Assembly: GCA_024688885.1 (NCBI GenBank)
Contig: JAILDV010000053.1
Coordinates: 36,988 to 100,987, forward strand
Direction of reading: 5' to 3'
Origin: Bacteroidaceae bacterium
GTDB lineage: Bacteria; Bacteroidota; Bacteroidia; Bacteroidales; Bacteroidaceae
DNA length: 64,000 bases
This document shows, in pieces, positions 9,901 through 18,477 of this stretch (positions within the stretch are counted from its first letter, which is position 1; every line of letters begins with the position of its first letter). The position numbers were made by a program, and so were the translations under genes. Under the pieces are notes generated by a model. The model had not been told where the DNA came from, did not search any database, and was given only the letters and a program-made list of their open reading frames with translations.

Positions 9901-11666
9901 TCAACCCACACCTTTCTGCCGTTTCTGATATAGATTCCGTGTTGGGGATTTGAAACCTTGCGTCCCTGCAAGTCATAGATTTCATTTTCCATAAGGAAAG
10001 GTGAAGCGGGCACAGCGCTGATGGCTGTTGACACATAACTGTTTGCCGTCAGGGAAAGTTGCCCCAAGATGCAGTCACTCCATTCCTGTTCTGCCGAATA
10101 AAGGGCAATGACATAATTGCCCTGCTCTGTGATGTCAAACTCAAAGGTCTGCTGTTTCAACGAACCAAAACTATTGGATGCATTATTGCCAATATTGATG
10201 GTTGGGGTATATATCTGACTTGCAACGCTCACGCTACCAACACGTTTCTCAATACTCAGTTCAATGGGCGCAAAATCAGGTTTGTTCCAATTGCAAATCT
10301 TATATTTCAACGTATAGTGTCCGGGCGCCATACTGATGGTTGTGCCACTTTCAGAGAGACCAAACTTTGCCCATCCCTGATGGGTTTTCCCCTCGATGTT
10401 GCGGAAATAGAGTCCATAGTCCAATCCACGAGGCGAACCCGTGAACTGCAAGACACGACATCCCTGCGAATATCCGCTGCCGTAACCAACACGCTTTTCA
10501 GAGCCATCGAAAGTGACCCAGCCTGCAGGCAGCGCTCCTCCCTCGGTGAACGCCGTGGAGATGGTAAGGGTCAGGGGGGCTTGCAGCATCACCTCCACGG
10601 TGGCTGAGCCCGTCTCACCGTCGTTGTCTGTAGCAACCACTTTCAACGTATGTTTACCCACTTTGCTACTCGTCAATGTAGCCTTGTAGGGTTTTGCCGT
10701 GCAAGTGGACAACAGGGTTGTTCCATCATAGAACTCCACTTTCTCAATAGTTCCATTGGGGTCATCAGCAGTGGCTGTGACAGCAATGTCAGGAAAGGTT
10801 ACCTCACCAGTAGGAGCATAATTGACATACCTGAGGCCCGAAGAAGGCGCTGTAATCTTCACGCTGGGAGCAGTCTTGTTCAGCGAGTAACGCTTGCAGA
10901 AGTTCCAAATCTCCTTACCAGTGTACACCTGACGTTCCTTGCAAATCCAGTGACCTTTGTCCTTCAACTCCAAAAGCTTGACCTCAACACCGTCGTTGCC
11001 GGGTCCCCAAGTGTGCATCTTGGCTCCTGCAAAACCATTGTAATTGGAAACGACCTTGTCTGTCGTTGGACATCCATTATGCTGAATCCAAGGGTTCAGT
11101 GCAGGTTGTACACCTCCGAAGTTGTCGGCAGTTCCTTGAATATGCAAGATAGGCACTGCGCGAGTGGTTGATCTCGGAGTTACAACTGAAGGACCACTAC
11201 AAGAAACAAAAGCTGCAATGATATTGGACATCTTGTTGATGGCGTTGTACGTCAGCATGCCACCCATCGAGAACCCGCCGAGGTAGATGCGGTTACGGTC
11301 AATCTTGTGCAGCGTCACCATCCTTTCGATGATAGCCTTGATGAAATTAATGTCGCGGTCACCACCAGTGTCCCATGCTCTGTCTATACCATTGGGGAAC
11401 ACACAGATAAACTTGGCAGTGTCACACACGGCTTCCATGCTGACATTGTCATTCTTGAACTCGCTGTTCTGCATCCAGTTGGCATCTTGGTTATAGCCAT
11501 GGCAGAAGATAAGCAAAGGACGGTTCTCACCTAAATTCTTAGGCACAATGACATTATACGAACGATTAGTGCCGTTGACGGTGATGTTGTCAGCCTTCAC
11601 GGACAGGAATCCCGCCACAAGCAGGATGAATGAAAGAACGGAATGTTTCATGTTGAGTAGTCTCAT
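9897..11666 (-). CDS. Secreted CE1/PHB-depolymerase-like esterase with Ig-like and C-terminal modules
   Basis: 589 aa. ATG at 11666 (MRLLNMKHSV) or ATG at 11651 (MKHSVLSFILLVAGFL) both leave a signal peptide. The alpha/beta-hydrolase spans about 25-270: oxyanion region FCHGYN, nucleophile elbow GGFSMGG, acid-residue region HIQGTADNFGG and a late histidine in KGHW. This is the feruloyl/acetyl esterase (CE1, LpqC-like) pattern. An Ig-like domain follows (about 275-365, VEFYDGTTLLSTCTAKPY), then a beta-rich, possibly glycan-binding module and the tail IYDLQGRKV..HGIYIRNGRKVWVE. Four-base overlap with a GH115 gene suggests it removes ester decorations from the same glucuronoxylan. Esterase fold sure; acyl group unknown. 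Confidence 0.87.
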   Translation of the reverse strand: MRLLNMKHSVLSFILLVAGFLSVKADNITVNGTNRSYNVIVPKNLGENRPLLIFCHGYNQDANWMQNSEFKNDNVSMEAVCDTAKFICVFPNGIDRAWDTGGDRDINFIKAIIERMVTLHKIDRNRIYLGGFSMGGMLTYNAINKMSNIIAAFVSCSGPSVVTPRSTTRAVPILHIQGTADNFGGVQPALNPWIQHNGCPTTDKVVSNYNGFAGAKMHTWGPGNDGVEVKLLELKDKGHWICKERQVYTGKEIWNFCKRYSLNKTAPSVKITAPSSGLRYVNYAPTGEVTFPDIAVTATADDPNGTIEKVEFYDGTTLLSTCTAKPYKATLTSSKVGKHTLKVVATDNDGETGSATVEVMLQAPLTLTISTAFTEGGALPAGWVTFDGSEKRVGYGSGYSQGCRVLQFTGSPRGLDYGLYFRNIEGKTHQGWAKFGLSESGTTISMAPGHYTLKYKICNWNKPDFAPIELSIEKRVGSVSVASQIYTPTINIGNNASNSFGSLKQQTFEFDITEQGNYVIALYSAEQEWSDCILGQLSLTANSYVSTAISAVPASPFLMENEIYDLQGRKVSNPQHGIYIRNGRKVWVE

Positions 11667-11701
11667 ATACGGTTTGGAAATTGGAATTAGGTTTTATTGT
11701 G

Positions 11702-11709
11702 CAAATTTA
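11702..11709 (-). promoter_or_regulatory. -7 promoter element for esterase-GH115 operon
   Basis: Minus strand TAAATTTG fits TAnnTTTG, 30-50 bp upstream of the esterase starts. No clear -33 box. Confidence 0.45.
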
Positions 11710-11798
11710 GCACAAATTACCCCTTTCCTCTTTTACGACAGGTTACATTTTCTTTTCTTTATCGTTCATTCTTCCCAATTTCAGGCAGAATCAGGCAC

Positions 11799-11837
11799 AA
11801 AAAAAGAGGAGAATCGCATCACTGCGGCTCTCCTCCC
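11799..11837 (-). terminator. Rho-independent terminator of the sigma/anti-sigma/Spy-like cassette
   Basis: On the minus strand the 7-bp stem GAGGAGA...TCTCCTC, with a GC-rich loop, is followed by seven T. It lies about 70 bp past the stop of the Spy-like gene and upstream of the esterase promoter, so it insulates the two transcripts. Confidence 0.8.
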
Positions 11838-11904
11838 CAATCACTCTTTTTCTATCCAGTAAAAGAAATGTATATTTTTGTCGTGTTTAATTTGTGAGAT
11901 TCTT

Positions 11905-12639
11905 TTATTTGATGTACACTCGTTCCCCCTTACTATTGAGATAGATGCCAGGAGTGGTGGGCATGCCATTGATGGTTGTTCCATTCATGGACACCCAACG
12001 GTCAGATTTCCTGCTCTGCTGTTCCACGGACTCAATGTCCGAGGCTATACCTTCTGACACCTGAGCCTTGCGCTGCTTGGCATCAGCCCCACTATTGGGA
12101 CGCTGTGGGGGATTAGGCTTGCCATTCGGTTTGCCGTTGAACTTACCATTGGGCATGCGGCGCATCCGTTCAGACTTCATGCGCTGCAGATTCATCCTTT
12201 CCAACTGTTTCATCTTTTCGTACTGACGCTGGGTGAGCACGGTGAGGAAACGCTTGTAGTAGGTCTCTTCCACATCGATGGTGGCACGGCTGCGAGCGAA
12301 ACGGTTGGCATTCATTTTCTCCAGTTCTTCCTCTGTCGGCTGGTGATATTTAGGTTTTTCACCCCCCTGAGGCTTTCCCTGCTTTGCCGTAGGATGGTTG
12401 GAATACTTCTCCCACACCGCTTTCAATTCACTGCGATAATCCACATAGATAGGAACAAATTTCGAAGTCTTCTCTTCGTCCAGCTGAAGCTGACACGCCA
12501 TGCGTGCAGCCAGCCTTTGTGAAAGTTGTTCTTCAGTCAGTCTTTGAGGCTTGCCACCCTGTTTGGGTTGAGCCATCAGTGTGCATCCTGCCACGAAGAG
12601 GAATGCCACTGCCATTGAAAGAATCCTTTTCATATTCAT
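11905..12639 (-). CDS. Secreted Spy/CpxP-like helical protein with sorting-like tail
   Basis: 244 aa, start MNMKRILSMAVAFLFVAGCTLMAQ. The signal sequence contains VAGC, which could be a lipobox, or signal peptidase I could cut after LMAQ. The middle (about 30-155) is charged and helical, with LTEEQLSQRLAARMACQLQLDEE and LTQRQYEKMKQLERM. This resembles the LTxxQ arrangement of Spy/CpxP-type periplasmic proteins. A G/N/K/P-rich stretch (FNGKPNGKPNPP) follows, then a tail ending GIYLNSKGERVYIK. It is the third gene of an ECF sigma / anti-sigma cassette (17 bp after the anti-sigma gene), so it is a plausible stress-response output or sensor. The Spy-like call rests on pattern only. Confidence 0.7.
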   Translation of the reverse strand: MNMKRILSMAVAFLFVAGCTLMAQPKQGGKPQRLTEEQLSQRLAARMACQLQLDEEKTSKFVPIYVDYRSELKAVWEKYSNHPTAKQGKPQGGEKPKYHQPTEEELEKMNANRFARSRATIDVEETYYKRFLTVLTQRQYEKMKQLERMNLQRMKSERMRRMPNGKFNGKPNGKPNPPQRPNSGADAKQRKAQVSEGIASDIESVEQQSRKSDRWVSMNGTTINGMPTTPGIYLNSKGERVYIK

Positions 12640-12655
12640 ACCATTTTTTCAGTGG

Positions 12656-12976
12656 TTATAAAACTGTATTGTCTATATTCTCGTAGATGGCAATCCACTC
12701 ATCGAGTGCATCGTCAGTCATGTAAGTCTCGACCGACTCGTCTGCCAGCAGATTCGTCTCTGACTGCTCTGAGCGTTGGAGAGTATAGAATGACACTCCT
12801 GCGATGAGCAGCACCACAGCCGCTGCCGACATCCAGAAACGGCTGCGAGAGTGAACCGTTGGCAATTGAGAATTGACGGTGGTCTTCTCCATCAATCGCC
12901 CGTGCATCTCATCGAAAAAGCCTTCCGGCACTGTGTATGGCATACGCTTGCCGATGTTATTGAGTTGCTCTTCCAT
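12656..12976 (-). CDS. Single-pass membrane protein, putative anti-sigma factor
   Basis: 106 aa. A short cytoplasmic N-terminus (MEEQLNNIGKRMPYTVPEGFF) is followed by one transmembrane helix at about 47-66 (FWMSAAAVVLLIAGVSFYTL) and an acidic outer segment. Bacteroidota anti-sigma proteins encoded directly after ECF sigma factors often have the VPEGFFD-type start. No zinc-binding anti-sigma motif is visible. Residues about 33-40 (VNSQLPTV) are encoded by a heptad repeat, so the juxtamembrane linker is repeat-derived. Sigma gene upstream, Spy-like gene downstream. Confidence 0.72.
   Translation of the reverse strand: MEEQLNNIGKRMPYTVPEGFFDEMHGRLMEKTTVNSQLPTVHSRSRFWMSAAAVVLLIAGVSFYTLQRSEQSETNLLADESVETYMTDDALDEWIAIYENIDNTVL
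12858..12878. repeat. Heptad repeat inside putative anti-sigma gene
   Basis: Three in-frame 7-bp words (GTTGGCA, ATTGAGA, ATTGACG), 21 bp in all, contribute exactly seven codons to the linker before the transmembrane helix. Confidence 0.65.
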
Positions 12977-12997
12977 ATCTATTCAGTTTATTTAAGT

Positions 12998-13185
12998 TGC
13001 GCAAGTTTTATTTATTTGAAGTTATAGAAGTTATAGAAGTTCTCGCTTCGCTCAGTTGACAATTGACAGTTGACAAACTCATCGTACATCGTTCATCGTA
13101 CATTTCCCTGATGTCCTTCTCACTGCCAGGTATCGTCGTTAACTCCTTTAACTTCAATTACTCCGTCACTTCCGAAATTTGAGTT
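12998..13185 (-). repeat. Composite inverted-end repeat, copy 1
   Basis: This is a copy, in reverse orientation, of a roughly 190-bp element found at five places. It has a GAAGTT/CGCTTCGCTC arm, a GTTGACA heptad core, a section reading CATCGTACATCGTTCATCG, then TCGTCGTTAACTCCTTTAAC and a CACTTCCGAAATTTGAGTT end. It fills the gap between the sigma and anti-sigma genes. The sigma stop codon is at its edge. Confidence 0.75.
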
Positions 13186-13708
13186 AATTTAGTAGTTCAT
13201 TCTTAATTTTCTCTTTGGCATGGTGATATGCAACCTTGAGGGTAGCCACCTTACTACCAGTCACTTCGCTAATCTCCTCATAACTCATCTCGTCATAGTA
13301 GCGCATGTTGAACACCATGCGTTCCTGCTGGCTCAATCGGAGGATTGCCTGTTGCAGGCGCACTCCTTCCACATCTTCCCAATCCACATGCTCCGATGCT
13401 GTCAGACGGTTCAACAGCACATCCTCCTCGCTCAGTTCCGACATCGTCCGTTCTCTCATCTTGTTGAGATGACGGATGCACTCGTTAGTGGCTATCCTGT
13501 ACACCCACACTTTCAGCAGCTCCTTCTTCCTCAGTTTTTCCAAGCCCTGATACACACGAATGAAGGTCTCCTGCATCACGTCCTGCGCATCCTCGTGGCT
13601 GACCACCATGCGGCGGATATGCCAATAGATGGGGCGTTCGTACTGTTTCAGCACGGCTTCAAACGTAGGCGCGTCATCGTCTTGCCGTCCCAACCGCATC
13701 AATCTCAT
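13184..13708 (-). CDS. ECF-family RNA polymerase sigma factor
   Basis: 174 aa. Region 2 (about 15-80) includes YERPIYWHIRRMVVSHEDAQDVMQ and WVYRIATNECIRHLNK. Region 4 (about 115-172) includes LSQQERMVFNMRYYDEMSYE and a helix-turn-helix ending AYHHAKEKIKNELLN. ECF sigma factors direct RNA polymerase to envelope-stress or cell-surface regulons and are held by a membrane anti-sigma, here the next gene. The start is ATG at 13708 (MRLMRLG) or at 13699 (MRLGRQ). A -7-like TACTTTTG lies only a few bases upstream, so the transcript would be leaderless or nearly so. The gap to the anti-sigma gene is filled by a composite repeat. Confidence 0.93.
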   Translation of the reverse strand: MRLMRLGRQDDDAPTFEAVLKQYERPIYWHIRRMVVSHEDAQDVMQETFIRVYQGLEKLRKKELLKVWVYRIATNECIRHLNKMRERTMSELSEEDVLLNRLTASEHVDWEDVEGVRLQQAILRLSQQERMVFNMRYYDEMSYEEISEVTGSKVATLKVAYHHAKEKIKNELLN

Positions 13709-13710
13709 AT

Positions 13711-13718
13711 CAAAAGTA
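13711..13718 (-). promoter_or_regulatory. Possible -7 promoter element of the ECF sigma gene
   Basis: TACTTTTG on the minus strand is a consensus match, but it ends 2 bp before the first ATG. If used, translation would begin at the second ATG (13699) with little or no leader. Confidence 0.35.
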
Positions 13719-13829
13719 CTTTCGTTGTGTGTATATTGTAAAGAAACTTCAAAAAGGAAAAAGTTAATGCAGGAAAACTAATTTTTATACAAAAAAGTTT
13801 TCCTGCATCATTTTCAAAGACAGGTTGTA

Positions 13830-15218
13830 TCACTTCACATAGATAGTCTTGGCATTGGAACCTGTGCGGACAATGTTCATGCCTTTCTGGGGTTGAGGCA
13901 CGGGAACACCTGCCAGCGTGTAATAGGCTGCTGCCTGATTATGAAAGGCATTGGGCACCTGAATACTGGTCATTTCTTCATCGGTGGCAGTATGGAGTTC
14001 GATGTTCGTCACACTAATGTTGTCAGCGTTATCATTGCGGGTCAAAGCAAAAATATATTCACCCCAGCCATCCTCCACCTTGAAGCAGAAAGCAGCATCT
14101 TCGCCCACCTTTGCAGTAGTGTCAAGCACATAATCTCCACCTATTTTTTTAATACGCACCAAGAAATCCTTACCCACATCACCAGAAGACTTAAAGGTCA
14201 GTTTGTAGTTTCCCTTGTCAAGCTGGAACGAGCGATACACATTGTGGTCACTGTTATCGCTGGCATGCTTGGCACCACCATAGCGAAGAATGGTCTTACC
14301 CGTCATTACCCATCCGTGTTGAGCAGGTTGATAGCCTTCTTCCTCCACTCGTGGCATCCACTTGAGCGTGGCATCACAAGGGGTGTCCAAAGTGTACTGT
14401 TTGAAGTGAGCCCACATAGTTTTAGCAGAGTTACCCTCTGGTGTGTTGTTTGTAATGTCATTATGCCCCATTCCGTCCATTTCGTAGTACACGTACGGGA
14501 ATCCTCCTTCGGTTGCCTCATACACACTCTTCGTGTACTTGCCAGTAACGGTTGTCTTCACTGGCACTGGATTTGCACCCACTCTTGCGACCATTTCATC
14601 TACAATCGTGGGCATCAACGAATACTTTACAAAATCGTCCGCCTTTCCATGAATGTGCAGGAATGGCACAGGACGTACACCGGTATGACGGAAATGGAAT
14701 TCATTCATCTGGAATCCACTAATGGAAGCAAATGCCGCGAAAATGTCAGCACAAGTGTTGGAGAGCGCATAGGTCATCATACCACCATTAGAGAATCCAC
14801 AGCAATAAATGCGTTTGCTATCCACCGAATAGTTCTTCTTCACGTCTTCAATAACAGCCTTAATGAACTCGACATCAGCATTGACCTCACCAGAAGAGAC
14901 CCAACCCGTCGTATTCATTCCTGCCAAATAAAAATCCACCGTCTTTCCTTGTGGATAGACAACAATGAAACCTTCATCGTCAGCTACCTCTGTCGTCATT
15001 GGATGGTTAGCCCACTGATTGCCATTAGCACCATGGAGCGAAACCACCAACGGAGCGTTATCCCCCACATTGGCAGGCACATACAGTCTATAAGAACGTG
15101 ACTCTGTTTTCCCTTTGTCATCTTTCACGGAGATGTTCACAATTTTGTCCACCTTCGCTGCAAATCCCTGCATGGCACAAAGCAGCATCAAGGCAAACAC
15201 AAAAAATAACTTTTTCAT
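13830..15218 (-). CDS. Secreted CE1/PHB-depolymerase-like esterase
   Basis: 462 aa. Signal peptide MKKLFFVFALMLLCAMQGFA. The alpha/beta-hydrolase covers about 25-290, with VVSLHGANGNQWANH (oxyanion region), nucleophile elbow CCGFSNGGMMTY, HIHGKADDFVKY (acid region) and MDGMGHNDI (catalytic His). This is the same superfamily as the esterase at 9897 but clearly divergent. A C-terminal beta-module (about 310-425) and a tail (YYTLAGVPVPQPQKGMNI...KTIYVK) follow. It sits 37 bp after a YARHG-domain gene on the same strand, so it is probably in that transcript. Candidate feruloyl or acetyl esterase; substrate not determinable. Confidence 0.85.
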   Translation of the reverse strand: MKKLFFVFALMLLCAMQGFAAKVDKIVNISVKDDKGKTESRSYRLYVPANVGDNAPLVVSLHGANGNQWANHPMTTEVADDEGFIVVYPQGKTVDFYLAGMNTTGWVSSGEVNADVEFIKAVIEDVKKNYSVDSKRIYCCGFSNGGMMTYALSNTCADIFAAFASISGFQMNEFHFRHTGVRPVPFLHIHGKADDFVKYSLMPTIVDEMVARVGANPVPVKTTVTGKYTKSVYEATEGGFPYVYYEMDGMGHNDITNNTPEGNSAKTMWAHFKQYTLDTPCDATLKWMPRVEEEGYQPAQHGWVMTGKTILRYGGAKHASDNSDHNVYRSFQLDKGNYKLTFKSSGDVGKDFLVRIKKIGGDYVLDTTAKVGEDAAFCFKVEDGWGEYIFALTRNDNADNISVTNIELHTATDEEMTSIQVPNAFHNQAAAYYTLAGVPVPQPQKGMNIVRTGSNAKTIYVK

Positions 15219-15255
15219 AGATTAAGATAGATAATTGAGTGATTTAAAGATGAAG

Positions 15256-16443
15256 TTACTTATAATCATTGACAAGTTTCCGTTCCTCCTCTGTAAAGTC
15301 AGAGGTATCCTGATTCCATTGAGGATCGGGCATATACCACCAAAGCGACTTGAAGTAGGCTGCCAATTTCTGGTCTTTGAACACATACCCACGATTGGCA
15401 TAAGGAAGATTACGCAAGATGCGAGAGTTGGGAATGCCATCGGTCGTGGCATTGGCGGGAATCCGAAGGTCGTCATCCGTCTCTTCCATCAGTTCGTAGG
15501 GCACCAACATATTCATGGGGGCTGTACGATCATAAAAGCGTCCCAATTTGAAATCCTCCCGTGAGAAAAGAGCACCTTCCGCAGAATCGATATGGATGTC
15601 ATCCGTTGGACGGAAATTCTTAGCATGCCACTCATAGGTGCCATTGCGCAAAGAGAACTCATAATACCCTGTATCATATCCGCTTTGAACGACATGCATC
15701 TTACCTGCCCCCTCTGCCAAACGCCATTGGGCAGCGCTCCACATCGGATCTTTGGCTATACAGAACTGTTTGGCTGTTTTCTCAGCCTTGATGCGAAGTG
15801 TGAAATCATCTATCTGATGGTTTGCCCAACGCATGGCAGGCTTCAACCAATAGGGAATGCCGAAATGGTTATAGATTCCACCAGACATCTGATATCGGTA
15901 AGTGTGATGAACCACATTCTTTCCCTCCTTAAAGTTGGCTTTGAAACAATAAGCATAGGAATAGTCGATGTTTTCTTTCGTCTTTTTATTGATGATGCCT
16001 GATATTGCTTCATCGGAATCCTCAAGGTCACGCCACTGACTGAGGTCAAGCGGCACAAAATCGGTTGGTTCATCTTCTGAACTATGATGCACTACATAGT
16101 TGCGGATAGGAAGTTTCGCTCCATTCATTTCAACGGTGAAATCGAAAATGTAGGGGTGCTTACCCGTCTTATCCAATTCATCCCCTGTATTGTAAGGTGA
16201 CGACGCTTCAAAACCCACATCCACCACTTTTGCGGCTCCACGATTGGTGAATTCATAAAGCACGTCCACGGCTGCGTATCCATCATCCTGAATGCTGATG
16301 GTCAGCACTTCCTTTGTCACTGCCACATCTGTTTCCTGCAAGGGAACAATTTGGTTACCATTCACATAAAACACGCCATCATTGGCACTTGCCAGTATGG
16401 CGATAATCCACAAAATTGATGTTGTCAGAAATTTCATTTTCAT
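15256..16443 (-). CDS. Secreted protein with C-terminal YARHG domain, function unknown
   Basis: 395 aa from ATG 16443 (MKMKFLTTSILWIIAILASA signal peptide). The ORF track start at 16593 runs through the promoter and the divergent gene. The body (about 22-310) is a beta-rich domain I do not recognise, with VFYVNGNQIVPLQETDVAV and WYEHAKN-like aromatic stretches (NGTYEWHAKNFRPTDDI). It resembles the generic secreted domains that precede YARHG. The last ~70 residues (RILRNLPYANRGYVFKDQKL...LWWYMPD) match YARHG, a presumed extracellular domain of unknown role. First gene of a likely two-gene transcript with the downstream esterase. Confidence 0.75.
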   Translation of the reverse strand: MKMKFLTTSILWIIAILASANDGVFYVNGNQIVPLQETDVAVTKEVLTISIQDDGYAAVDVLYEFTNRGAAKVVDVGFEASSPYNTGDELDKTGKHPYIFDFTVEMNGAKLPIRNYVVHHSSEDEPTDFVPLDLSQWRDLEDSDEAISGIINKKTKENIDYSYAYCFKANFKEGKNVVHHTYRYQMSGGIYNHFGIPYWLKPAMRWANHQIDDFTLRIKAEKTAKQFCIAKDPMWSAAQWRLAEGAGKMHVVQSGYDTGYYEFSLRNGTYEWHAKNFRPTDDIHIDSAEGALFSREDFKLGRFYDRTAPMNMLVPYELMEETDDDLRIPANATTDGIPNSRILRNLPYANRGYVFKDQKLAAYFKSLWWYMPDPQWNQDTSDFTEEERKLVNDYK

Positions 16444-16466
16444 TATCATTTTGATGATTGATGATG

Positions 16467-16474
16467 CAAAGATA
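16467..16474 (-). promoter_or_regulatory. -7 promoter element for YARHG-esterase transcript
   Basis: TATCTTTG on the minus strand, about 23 bp before the chosen ATG. It forms a compact divergent promoter region with the plus-strand element at 16518. Confidence 0.55.
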
Positions 16475-16517
16475 AAAAAAAGTGACGAGTTGGAGGGGAT
16501 GAGTTGGGATTTTTTTA

Positions 16518-16525
16518 TACCTTTG
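16518..16525 (+). promoter_or_regulatory. -7 promoter element for M6 metalloprotease
   Basis: TACCTTTG, 16 bp upstream of the ATG at 16542, predicting a 5' leader of about 10 nt. No canonical TTTG at the right distance. Confidence 0.55.
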
Positions 16526-16541
16526 TCCCGTTTTTTCAACA

Positions 16542-18266
16542 ATGAAGCAACTATTATTAAGCATATTATGGCTATTTGTGGCGGGAACAACATGGAGCAT
16601 TCCTGCCCAATTAAGACCTTTCACTGTGACGAACAGTGATGGTACTGTGCTGACCATCACTCTATGCGGTGACGAGTGTTGTCATTTCTATGCCACATTA
16701 GATGGCGTGCCTGTAGTAGAGGAAACCAATGGTGACTGGCGATTGGCACCCGAACTCACCGATTCCATCAACAAGGTGTGGAACGAAAAAAGCACACGGC
16801 TCAACTTGCGCCGTCAGCAACGTGCTTTACAGAACAAGACCAGGCAAGCATTTGGCTATCCATCCTCCTACACTGGGAAGAAAAAGGGCATTGTCTTATT
16901 GGTGAACTTTGCCAACAAAGCAATGAAAAGCACCCATACGAGAGACACGTTCGACAAAATGTTCAACCAAGTGGGATACAACGAAGACAACATCGTCGGC
17001 TCTGTCCACGATTATTTTTATGACCAATCCTACGAGCAGTTCGACCTTTCTTTCGATGTGTATGGTCCCATCGTAGTCAACCAGGACTATGCTTATTATG
17101 GTACAAATAGTAAAGGTGGTGACGACCAACGAGTGGGAGAACTCACCACAGAGGTATGTCGATTGGCAGATACAAAATACGACATCAATTGGGCTGACTA
17201 TGATTGGGATGGCGACAAAGAGGTGGATCAGGTTATCATCATCTATGCTGGTAGCGGAGAGCATGCCAACAACGACAAAAACACCATCTGGCCACACGAA
17301 TCATCACTCACTATTCTCAAGACATTCGGAGACGGGGAAGGCCCTATCAAATTTGGTGGAATAAAAATTGACACCTATGCCATGACTTGCGAGCTGGCCA
17401 ACGACAACAGCAGCACCCTGAACGGCATTGGCACTGCCTGTCATGAGTTCAGCCACTGCCTCGGACTTCCCGATTTCTACGATGCCAATTATTCAGGTGG
17501 CTATGGCATGCAGCATTGGGACATCATGGCTTCTGGCAGCAACAATGGAATGTATTACAATAGCGAATGCCCAGCAGGTTTCACTGCCTATGAACGTTGG
17601 TTTGCCGGATGGCTCGACTTGATTGAATTGAATGAGCCAACCACTATCACCGACATGCCCTGCCTTCAGGATGAGCCCGTGGCATACGTCATCTACAACG
17701 ACGGCAACCGCAACGAATACTTCATCCTTGAGAACCGCCAATCCAAAGGTTGGTACCAATATGTCAGCACCTTCACCGGTATGCATGGGTTGCTCGTCAC
17801 ACACGTGGATTATGACCGATATAAATGGGTGCTCAACACCGTCAACACATTGAAAAAGCACCAACGTATGACCATCATCTGCGCAGGAGGTGAATATGGC
17901 ACTTATTCAGGCAAAAGCTATATTATCACCGCCTCACAATATCGTTCCCAACTCTTCCCTGGCAGAAAGAATGTGACAGAACTCACTAATGATTCCCATA
18001 TTGACTATGGCGGGAAGCTCTTCAACAAAAATACTGACGGCACCTTATTCATGAACAAGCCCATCACCGACATTCAAGAAAGCAACGGGTTGATTTCCTT
18101 TAAGTTTATGGGTGGAAACGAAGCAATGGACATTCATGACTTGGCAGACGCCAAACTACCTGTCACCTACTACACATTGGATGGCATTCGTGTTGAGAGC
18201 CCTCAATCACCAGGCATTTACCTAGTCAGACAAGGTACACAAACACACAAAGTCTTCCTCAAATAA
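16542..18266 (+). CDS. Secreted M6 family metalloprotease (immune inhibitor A-like)
   Basis: 574 aa. Signal peptide MKQLLLSILWLFVAGTTWS; a propeptide-like region to about 100; the M6 catalytic domain about 110-400. It contains GKKKGIVLLVNF, the zinc site HEFSHCLGLPDFYD (HExxHxxGxxD) and the Met-turn WDIMASGSNN. M6 peptidases are secreted zinc endopeptidases; in pathogens they cleave host antimicrobial proteins, in commensals substrates are unknown. The C-terminus (YYTLDGIRVESPQSPGIYLV...HKVFLK) is the sorting-like tail. Monocistronic and divergent from the YARHG gene. Confidence 0.93.
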   Translation: MKQLLLSILWLFVAGTTWSIPAQLRPFTVTNSDGTVLTITLCGDECCHFYATLDGVPVVEETNGDWRLAPELTDSINKVWNEKSTRLNLRRQQRALQNKTRQAFGYPSSYTGKKKGIVLLVNFANKAMKSTHTRDTFDKMFNQVGYNEDNIVGSVHDYFYDQSYEQFDLSFDVYGPIVVNQDYAYYGTNSKGGDDQRVGELTTEVCRLADTKYDINWADYDWDGDKEVDQVIIIYAGSGEHANNDKNTIWPHESSLTILKTFGDGEGPIKFGGIKIDTYAMTCELANDNSSTLNGIGTACHEFSHCLGLPDFYDANYSGGYGMQHWDIMASGSNNGMYYNSECPAGFTAYERWFAGWLDLIELNEPTTITDMPCLQDEPVAYVIYNDGNRNEYFILENRQSKGWYQYVSTFTGMHGLLVTHVDYDRYKWVLNTVNTLKKHQRMTIICAGGEYGTYSGKSYIITASQYRSQLFPGRKNVTELTNDSHIDYGGKLFNKNTDGTLFMNKPITDIQESNGLISFKFMGGNEAMDIHDLADAKLPVTYYTLDGIRVESPQSPGIYLVRQGTQTHKVFLK

Positions 18267-18269
18267 AAG

Positions 18270-18460
18270 ACTCAACTTTCTGAAGTGACGAAGTTAATGG
18301 AGTTAACGAAGTAAACGACGATACATAGCAACGAGAAGGACATCAGGGAGATGTACGATGAACGATGAGTCTGTCAACTGTCAATTGTCAACTGAGCGAA
18401 GTGATAACTTCTATAACTTCAACAACTACAAAAAAGTGAAGCTTACGAACCTTCAGCTCG
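18270..18460 (+). repeat. Composite inverted-end repeat, copy 2
   Basis: Starts ACTCAACTTTCTGAAGTGAC, continues with GAGTTAACGAAGTAAACGACG and GGACATCAGGGAGATGTACG, a heptad core (TGTCAACTGTCAATTGTCAAC, 18371-18391) and GAGCGAAGTGATAACTTC as the inverted end. It occupies the whole gap between the convergent metalloprotease and gamma-carbonic-anhydrase genes. Confidence 0.75.
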
Positions 18461-18477
18461 ACGAAGTCAAACTTGAG

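Noticed and set aside
2438-16443. Canonical polysaccharide utilisation locus
   Set aside because: No SusC or SusD homologue and no hybrid two-component or SusR-type regulator appears anywhere in the window.
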